Shown: piece by piece, positions 1-9,400 of the stretch | Layout: each line of letters starts with the position of its first letter | How positions within the stretch are numbered: position 1 is the first letter of the stretch | Origin: Chloromonas sp. AAM2 | Taxonomy: Eukaryota > Chlorophyta > Chlorophyceae > Chlamydomonadales > Chlamydomonadaceae | Direction of reading: 5' to 3' | DNA: 28,275 nucleotides | Assembly (NCBI GenBank): GCA_004335635.1 | Contig: QAXH01006435.1 | Location: forward strand, 33,299-61,573 | Position numbers and translations under genes: made by a program | Notes under the pieces: model-generated | Told to the model about the DNA's origin: nothing | Seen by the model: only the letters and a program-made list of their open reading frames with translations | Database searches by the model: none

Positions 1-100
1 CACGTGCCATGTTCATTGAACGAACACCACGTGCCATGTTCATTGAACGAACACCACGTGCCATGTTCATTGAACGAACACCACGTGCCATGTTCATTTG
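1..100. repeat. 27-bp minisatellite, 3.7 copies
   Basis: Units at 1-27, 28-54 and 55-81 are identical, followed by a partial unit at 82-100. Each unit contains two palindromes, CACGTG and GTTCATTGAAC. The array reaches the left edge and may be longer. It lies in a presumed intron upstream of the exon at 309. Because 27 is a multiple of 3, it also reads as a repeating peptide, which I consider incidental. Confidence 0.9.
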
Positions 101-308
101 GGCCTGCACATGACACGCCCGCTTTCCAACACCCTGCATACATGAACACCTCTCACCATAGTTGCCATGCATGCACTGCAGATAGTCGTATTCCTCTGTA
201 TACTTTGCTGTCCAAATTGCAACCTGCTCGCCAGTGTGCAAATATCAACACATTGGCATCCAATGCCTTGCTGACAGATGCAACACCATGCATCCACCAT
301 GTGTGCAG

Positions 309-606
309 AGCTGCGATGCTACGGTCGGCCATAGCCGGCCTGGGCAACCGGAGGGGCATCTTAGAGACTTTTGTTGAAGTTGCGAACGTGTCGCTCTATC
401 CGTTCATGATGTGCTTGCCAGCAGCGGCAGTCCACAGCAGCTATTTGTGTCTGGTGCAGCCTGCATGCATCACCAGCCATGTGGTTAGATCATGGGCGCT
501 ATGGTGTGTGGGCGTTGGGTGGGCGCCTCATGCCGAGTCCATCAGGCTCATACTGCAGCTGCATATCGAGGTGGTGCTGGACTGTGGCTTGGCGTTTCAA
601 GATCAG
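309..606 (+). CDS. Two candidate exons of an upstream membrane module
   Basis: An acceptor CAG at 306-308 opens 48 codons to a GTGCAG donor at 454. This segment includes FVEVANVSLYPFMMCLPAAA and is strongly hydrophobic. A second short exon 559-606 (acceptor TACTGCAG, donor GTGGGT at 607) encodes LHIEVVLDCGLAFQDQ. Both fit phase 0 into the exon at 842. The order and the 'DQ' exon ending resemble the exons at 9833-10015 and 10317-10466. The exon starts are uncertain; a longer open frame reads from position 4 to 618, so other boundaries are possible. Confidence 0.4.
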
Positions 607-2757
607 GTGGGTGGTTGAAGAAGGCGGACACGTGATTGATAGATTTATAAGCAGTTTACCACAATGGAGGAAAACAGCCAACCGTTGCTTCACAAATTTG
701 CACTAGGTGAGGCCATGCGTCAACAGCCAGTACTTTTGCTTTTCCCTTTTTTAGTCGGTTTCCGTACGTTTCCATCAGTAAATACACTGCTCCCTCAATG
801 CCTGCCACCTGCTGTGCCGTGTTCTGCCTTGCTCCCTGCAGCTAAGCCTACCTGTTATGGCCGTCCTATACCTGCTAAGGCAGCTGGGATGGATGTCAAT
901 CGTCCTGTGGCGCATGGACGGTGATCCTCACCGCGTTCTGGTTAGAGGGGTATGCAACTGGCTGCTCATGATGCTGCTTCACTGTGCCTTCGAGGCTCGC
1001 ATGTGGAATGCATACTCCAGGCACTGCCGTGGCATGCAGCAGCGGGCGCAGCAGCAGCTGCAGCTGCAGCAGCAAGCGGCTGTGCTTCCCCTGCCAGCAC
1101 CATCACTTCCAGCAGCAGAAAACGCACCGGACTTTGCAAGCCACTTGCCCAGCCCGGCCAAACCGATGGGCAAGGCAGAAGGCGATGCGTGTGGGGCTAG
1201 CTCATCTCGTGGTGGTTCCTTGGACGGTCATGCTGCAACCAGATGGGAATCATCAGTCCGCCATTCAATTGACAGCCATGCAGCATGCAAACAGGGATCG
1301 TCAGCCCGACGTTCAATGGATGTGCAGGGCTCAGGCACCACTGCTGCAGCCTCGTCAAGCCTCACTCAACTAACCGATGCAGGCATACTGCCCGGTCCCG
1401 CTGAGCATGGCAGACCGCATGCCAGCACAGCAGTTGCAGCGAGCAGTAGGACTCGTGCTGCCTCGGCCTTTACAGACACTGCTGAGGAAAGTGTCCATGC
1501 AGTTTCAGCCATAAAGCTGCATGGCCAGGCGTCGGCCGCAATGCTCAACTCTTTGGGATCGGATCTGGACCTGGCAAAGGCCCTAAGCCTTGGTAAGTAT
1601 GGCAAGCATGAGCAGCATAGGTGTTTTGATTGAGCATGGGAGCTTTTTCTAGCACGGCATAAGCGTGGGTATGCCTACTGTGGGATGCGTGGGTATGCGC
1701 CAAAGATATCCAGGTTAGAGCCAAAGGCGCCAGACTGTGGCTACTTGCATGTAGTAAAAATTCACTCAGGTGGCAAGCAGCTTGTCATGCGTTTGACGGT
1801 CAAACCAAGGCTCTTTAGTTTCCACTTTCCCGTCCTCAATGTCAAGGGCCCATATTGGAATCTAATTGAATCTGTTAGAGTCTCCTGTTAGAGAGATCCG
1901 AGCCCAAACTGGTCCAGAAAGGCCCCAAAATGGCTGTCAATGGCCCAACATACAATTTCATTAGGATTTATGGATAGAATCTAATAGACTGAAATCTAGA
2001 CTGAAATCTAGCGTTTCTATAGAGTGTGCCACACCCTAGCGGTGTGGGTTGCGGTGTGGGTCTTCCAGGCCAGAGGCATCGCGACACCTAGCCAGGTGCC
2101 TCTGGCACAGCCCTTTGCACTCATGGAGTCTGTTCTCCCCACTGTTGATTCATTTGGCATAAGCTTGTCAAGTGACGCCCCAGAAAGCAGGGGGCTGACA
2201 ACAACATCTCAATCAAGCAGACAACCACAGCTCCACCACTCAGCGTTGTTGCACACGGCCAACAGGCTGTCTGCATCAGGCTGGAGCACGGACCAACAAC
2301 AACATGCATGGAACAGCCTGCCTTGGTCGCAAGCCTTGTACCAGCATGTCTTTTTGCACCCTTGCCACCTTGCTCCGCAGATGCCACCTCCCTGCCCCGT
2401 CAATCATTTGCCGGCTTCCATCCGCCTCCCCTCACGGACGCCATGCCCGAGCCCTTGAACATGCCAGCTGCAGCAGCTGACCGCACAGGTTTGTTTCAGC
2501 CATTGGCTCTGTTTGTTTGCTGTGCGCTTTTGAGATTCAATTGTTCCATCTTGTTGTGTGAAGAACACTCCCAATGTAAAGTAACACACATGCGCTGCTA
2601 CCAGTGAGCTTTCTTGGCATGATGCTTGCCAGACATGTAATTTCTGGTGAGAGATTGCTCCTAGCTGCAGTACCGTGGTTGAATCGTGACGAGCCATGTA
2701 AACACGATGAATGATCACAAACACACACGCACACACACACGCGCACGCATGCACACG

Positions 2758-2801
<44 letters not shown>

Positions 2802-3385
2802 GGTGTTGCCTTTGATGCGGAGCTCCGCTCCCCTGTACAGGACGCAGTGCAGTACGTCAACATGCCCAGTGCCGATAGCCTGTGGACAAGGTGAGAACCA
2901 AGCGAGAAGTGTGCTCCATCCTGTGTGCTCCATTAAGTAGGTAAGGCGTGTGGAAGGCAGGGCAGAACAATTTGCGGGGGTTGAAGCCCGTAGGAGAGGT
3001 TAGCAGGTTTGTGTCAGGATTCTAGGCGGGGGGATCAGACAGGCAGATGTCAAAGTCGAACCTCTGTCAGAAATGGTACTCAACCTTCCACACAGCACTT
3101 CCAGATGACCCTGAACCTTGCATGTGCTTGACTTTTGGGGGCATCATGCCCATGCTCTGTTTAGGGTGGTGATGTTGGCTGCTGCCGAGCGCCTAGCTGG
3201 TTGGTCTTGCAGTACTGTGGGTTGAACCACGATAAGCCATGTAATGATGATGCATGACACAGCACTGCAAGGTGCTGAAATGTCGCAGATGTGGCCAAGT
3301 AGCTGCTGCAGCACTCAGAGGCAAAGGCATATGCAATGCAACTGCTTGCAGACTGAGTAATTGCTTCACACATGCAATGCAACTT

Positions 3386-3424
<39 letters not shown>

Positions 3425-6380
3425 ACATGCAATGCAACTTTGCAGTGTGTGTGTGTATGTGTGTGTGTGTGTGTTTTACATGGATGTGTGTGAATTGCAG
3501 GGCAGGGCAGGGCAGGGCAGTGCAGCACCCAACATCTCCCAGACTGCCGTCAGTGACCAAACATTCAAACATGTGTGGCAAGCATCAAGTCAAGGTGTCG
3601 AAAGTCAAGTGTGTCTGATAACATGAGGTGTATCTTTTCTCTTGCCCTGCCACCCTTTACCACAGGCCCATGACAACACCCATTCCACCAGATATCATCG
3701 ACACTCCTAGCTTGGCCTTTGGGCACACCACAGCTACAGTCCTGTCATGCCTACCAACATGTCAAGGCCTTCCAACAAGCCGTCCGGCAGCATGCGCAAC
3801 CCGTGCCAATGTTGTTGAGGGACGGGACACTCGGGGGCTGCAGCAGGGATTGGACGTTACTGCAGTTACTGACGTTACTGCAGTAACAGTCGTTCCTGCT
3901 GCGGTAGCGGCAGCACAGGCGGGCATTGCGAGCCCAGCAGCTGAGTTGCGTAGTAGCAATGTAGCCTTGCGATCATCAGCATCAGAGAGTGGTGTGGTGG
4001 CAACAGCAGCCCAGATGCATCCAGCATGCACGGGGAAAGTAGCTTCCCCATTGTCAGCCATGCAGAGTGGTGGTGGTGGTGGGAGTGTGAGGCATGCAGC
4101 CGCACCTGCTGCAGTGATTGTCCGTCCGGGCGCATTTCTGCCCGCACACTCAACGGCAAGGACCATTCGGGCGCCTCTATCTGCACACCTCTCAGCAAAC
4201 CTGCCCGCACATTTGTCAGCGCGGGATATTCTTCAGGTGGTTCAGCAGCAGCGGAATCTGCCGTACGAACGCTGCAGGCAAAGGACCCCCTCCACGGTAC
4301 GTTGTTCATTATCATCAGCATGATCACATGCCTTTGGCAGGTTTTGGTGGTCCGTGTGCATCACAGAATGCTCAATCCTACTTACGCATTACGCAGTGTA
4401 TGCAATGGGTAGTGCATGTGCATCGCAGAATGCTCATTCTACTTATGGCTGGTGGCAGGTGCATGTCAAGGTCAAAGATGCGAATGCAATAACACTCATT
4501 CCTGAAGCGCATAGGTCTCACAGTCAGAGTTCCTAATCACTTTGCTGGCCACAGGTGCATGTCAAGGTCAAGGACGTCTATGCAATAGATACAACCTCAA
4601 TCGTAGTGCACAAGTTCACATGCATGGATGCTCGTTTTCTTGTCTCCCGCCGACCGCAGGTGCATGTCAAGGTCAAGGATGCGGAGTTGCAAAACCTGCC
4701 ACCCGAGCTACCCAGGCTGCTGCAGGAGCAACTGCATGCATGGTGAGCCTGTCCAATTTCAAAAGTTACAGTTTACATCAACTGTAATGGCTGCATGAGT
4801 GTGGGGCAGCCTCTGGTATCTGGCAGGAGGCAGGCTGCGCTTACTAACAGCACTGTCCAGGCTAGAGTGGCTTCCCCGCTGTCAACCGATAAGAGTCTTG
4901 GCTAACCACCGGAGACAGCACTCTTTGGGCCTTCAGCCGCCACCTCCGGTGATCATGCATCTGATCATGCTACCAACTACCTTTGCAAGCGAGGCGCCAT
5001 TACCAGAGCGCAACAGACAAGGCACTTGAGGCCACTGAGAGCCTCAGAACGCAGCCTGACCTTACTAAGAACGGCTTGAGCTGTGCCAGTGTCGCCATCA
5101 CCATAACATGGCATTCACAGATGCGACAAACCACCACTTACCTTAGTAGTATGTGAGCTTGAACAGCCAGTCACTTCATTCAACCTTGTACAACTTGCAA
5201 CCTTGTTACAACCTTGATTCAATCTTGTGCTTGTTGCTGCTGCCTTGCGCTTGCAGCATGCCGGGGGTCATGATGGCAGGCCTGGCGCTTCGCAGCGGCT
5301 GCATCCTGCTCACCCTGGACCTGCTCCAGTGGACAGAGGGTCAGGAGGAGGAGGGCGGCAGCGCATCCTTGGACGCCACCCAGGCTGCCGGCATCAGGGA
5401 GCTCCTCACACGCCTGTCACGTGCCAATGCCCTGGGCCAGACGCACAGGGAGGAAGGGGCAACCATGCTCATCCAGGTGGGTGTGCGTGCTTGGCTCGTT
5501 TTGAAAGACCGTTCTGCACGGTCAGCTCGATTAGAACAGACTGCGGCAAACACGCTCATAAGCCTAGTGCAGTGTGCATTTCAACTCAACGTGCGAAATC
5601 GAGTCAAAGCTCTTGCCCTTCATGCCATTCATCTTGCGCACGTGAGGCCTTGTTGTCCCCGTCTTGCCCGTGCAGACATCGGAAGACCTGCTGCTGTGCC
5701 GCTGGGACAGCCCAAGCAACAGTTACCAGGTCATGCGCAGCACTGATAATCCGGCAAGGCCTATCCCATCGATCCCGGCGTCCTCCCTCCGCCTCTTATC
5801 CGCCACACCGGCTGTATACTGCCTACCAAACACAGTGCATGCAGCAGCTATTAGCGGGGCAGAAAGCCTGCTGGCTGTTCAATCACAGCAGGTGGTAGGG
5901 CTGCCAGCCGGCAGCCACACTGGCTCCAGCACCAGCCGCCAGCTGGTGCTGGACGTGGAGCTGCAGCTGCCTGGCAGCTGCCGCCTGAACGGCTGGCAGC
6001 CGCCTGGCACGCTGGTGCCAGCTGGCTCAGCCGGCTTGCTGGGGAATGAATCGCAGAACAGCTCTGTACCGGTCTTGACAGGCGGGGGTCCCATGGCAGA
6101 CGCTGTGCTGCTTGTCAGGCAGCAGGGCCATGGCTACCTACCAGTGGCTGTGGAGCAGACAGTACGTGTTGCACTGGATGATGCTGATTCAACGGCCTAT
6201 CAAAGTACTGCTCAGGTAGGCAGGTGCACAGCATGAGCAGCATAAGCAGCAACAGCAGTGGCAGCAACCGTAGTAGCAAGCGCAGGGACATTGATCAGCC
6301 TTGATGGCACATGGTATGCACTATGCAGACTGGCGTGGGTTCAAAAAAGAAGTTTGCCAGTTCTGTGAACCCCATGTGCG

Positions 6381-6425
<45 letters not shown>

Positions 6426-9400
6426 TGCACATGTTTTACTGACACAAAATGGTTCCTGGCAGTATTACAGACCTATTCACACAAACTGTCCCAGAACTGG
6501 CAAACTTCTTTTTGTTTCCTGCTCAGCTCAGATGCCCTAGTCCGCAAGGCGCATGCCCTGTGCACAGCCAACACCATGTTTCTCATTCTACTCCAGTGGC
6601 TCCTTGCTTCGTTGCTGGTAGTTTTGATGGCTCTCTGTTCTGCTGGTTTCTCGAAGTTTTAGTGTGGCTCTCTGCTTCGTCGCTTGTACTTGCAGTGGCT
6701 CCTTGCTCTGTTGCTCATCGTTTTTGTGGCTATTTGCTTTCTTGCTCATAATTCTCGTGGCTCGCTTGCAGGTGACAGTAAGCCCGGAGGGCTCAGACCC
6801 TGCGAGGCTATGCCTGGAACTCTGGGTCAAAACCCCTTCATCACAGCCCGCAGAGAATGCCCCACACACACACCTATCAGCTGTAGAGCAGGAGCACCTG
6901 GTTGAGCCGTCCCCACCACCCAGCCCATACGCACTACACTGCGGCGCAGTCGGCACAGCGTTTGATCTACCCATTGATCTATCTACTGCAGCTCAAAGCC
7001 CCTCCTGGCCTCAGGCGTTTGGCAGCACGGTTCTCAGACCTGGTAGTTCCGCCGGTGCTGTTGTACAGCCGTTGCTAACGTCAGAAGAAACCGCCCAGCC
7101 GAGCAGCAGGGCTGAGAGTGGTGACTGGGCGCCTGGCGGTGGAATGCAGCTGGAGTGGCTGGCCTCCCACCTGCCGCTTCTCGTGCTGCCCAGCAGCTGT
7201 AGGGAAGCTGCACACGAGCTTGAGCAGCACTTGGAGCAAATCGGTGGTGTGAAGCCCCGCCAACTGAAGCACATGCGGCTTCGGCAAGCGCCTGTGGCAG
7301 GCAGCACTCTGGTGCCCGTTGTTCCTGTAATCGCAGGCACGTGGGATCACGTGGGTTCGGACGTTTCTCAACCCATGGGTTTGTTGGCATCACTCCCCGG
7401 CACTGAAACCGCTTTTGATAGGCCGGAGACTGACTCAGCCTCTGCCACCCCTTTCCCTGCCATTGCTGGTTCTGAGGCCTTTCCGCCAGCTCCTATCAGG
7501 CCTCACACACCTATCGCGGTTAGGCCTGGGGAGCCGTCCATGTCAGCGCCATTATTTGCAGAAGTTGACGGTGATGAAGCAACTCACAATTACCTGACAA
7601 GCAGCAGCGAGAGCAGCCGTGACCGCTTGTCTCTCAGCCAACCGTTGAGGGAAAGCCTGGCATCCGCGCATGTTGAGCATGCGGCAAATTCTCTTGCCAT
7701 GCGCATGCCAGTTGTCTTGTCACTGTCAGTTTCTGGGCATCAGCCGGCCGCCAGTACATGCATGGACACTGCTGAGGAACTCTGCATGGAGTTATTCCAA
7801 TCGCTTGCACCCCATGTGCCACATGTCAGCGCAACAGACACCATGCCAACTGACGCCCATGCAGCAGAGACAGTTGCTGCTGAGGCAGAGGAAGTGAACA
7901 CTGCATGCTGCCTGTTGGAGGACTTGAGCACGTGGCTATCATATCATACCAGCCGACTGGACACCGCAGCGCCTGCGGATCACGTGGGTGCACCAGGTGC
8001 AGTAACCGCCGATGCCATGACGGAGCTGGGAGGGGAACTGCTTGTGTACGCGGTGCAACACGGCCTCGCTGCCGTGGCAGATTTGATTGCGTGCACAGCA
8101 CAGCGATCTGAGGAGCAGGGCGCACCGACCGCCTGGTCTACTTCAGCAGGAAGCAAGCAAAGGCAGCAGCCAGACCAGCAGCGGCAGCAGCAGGAGCAGC
8201 AGCCAGAGCAGCAGCGGCTGCAGCAGGAGCAGGAACAGGTCCAGCAGGGTTTGCCAGCGCCTACAAACAATAAGATCATGGCTGGCAGGGCGACCCCAGC
8301 AGCTGGCGCACCGGGTACCATGGCCAGTGCTTGGTTGGTGCAGAGCCGAGCGCAACTGCTGCATGCGGCCGTTGTATCGGGGCAGCACAATGTGCTGGAG
8401 CAGGTGCTGAGGTGAGTGAGGCTGAGTGAGTGAGTGAGCGAGTGAGGGAAGCGGCGAATGAGTGAGATGAGAGAGGAAAGGCGGCTGCATCAAAGTCACG
8501 CCAGTGTTGTTTTCTAGCATCGTTTGTCGTCTAATCAGACCTTTCAGACATAGTGCAAGAAGTCCACGGGAGACATACAGCAACTGACAGGGCTTTACTG
8601 ATAACGGGGAGAAGCAGACACCAGGTCTAATTGCACATCTGGTTATCTCAGGTACCGTATCAGGAACTGCCAGCAATTTTGATGGTATCTGCGGTAATCC
8701 AATCTTACTAATGTCGACGATGATTCTCATGCGCTGTGCCATATGTCTGGCAAATGCAGATGGGGCACTTTGTATGGCGGGCCCGACTGGTCCTGGCCAT
8801 GGGAGCTTGAGGATGCATCAGGCTGCACCGCACTGCACCTGGCCGCCGCACAGCCGGCAGACTCCTGCACCTCCTTACTGGATACCATCACCTCAATGCT
8901 GCCCGCCAGCAAACTGCATGGAGCGCGCTACACGTGGTTTCACTGCATGGGTGTGTTCGGTACCACGCCTGCTGACCTCTTTGCGTTAGCCTCACCAGGG
9001 GTCAGCCTTAGGAACGTTTGGGAGAGCGTAGACGGTTCTTTCGCCCCTGCACAGGCCTCCCAGGATGTTGAAAACCGGCCAGTGCATGTGACAGAAACCG
9101 CCAGAGCGGCAGCACCGCTCGACGTGCAATGCTGGACAGAGGACCCCGCCACTATTTGCGACGCTTCTTACGCCAGTGCAGCTACAGTAAGCTGGTCGAT
9201 ACCGCGTAACAGCACCAATCAGCGAAAGGAAATTGCGTGTGCCAGGGCTAGCACAAATGTCACCCCTGCCTTTCTTCCGGTCACTGAGAGCGCATCTACG
9301 TCAAGTTTTCCACAGCCAGCTACTGCTAGACTGTCCCTGGTTCAGCCCAGTGCTAAGCCGCAGTCGTGGTTTAGCAGCATGGTTGACGTTTGGGCCAAGC

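Noticed and set aside
1..100. CRISPR-like direct repeats
   Set aside because: The 27-bp units are contiguous with no spacers and the window is eukaryotic in gene structure, so it is a minisatellite.
2024..2458. S/Q/H-rich frame as the preferred exon before 2803
   Set aside because: It looks protein-like, but its available splice phases do not match the donors at 1592 and the acceptor at 2803; kept only as an alternative to 2231-2488.
2404..2940. Long open frames of Cys-Val or His-Thr repeats on both strands around 2700-2800
   Set aside because: They are translations of the CA/TG microsatellite in three frames; no conserved sequence outside it. The same holds at 3363-3480, 6380-6425 and 18812-18850.
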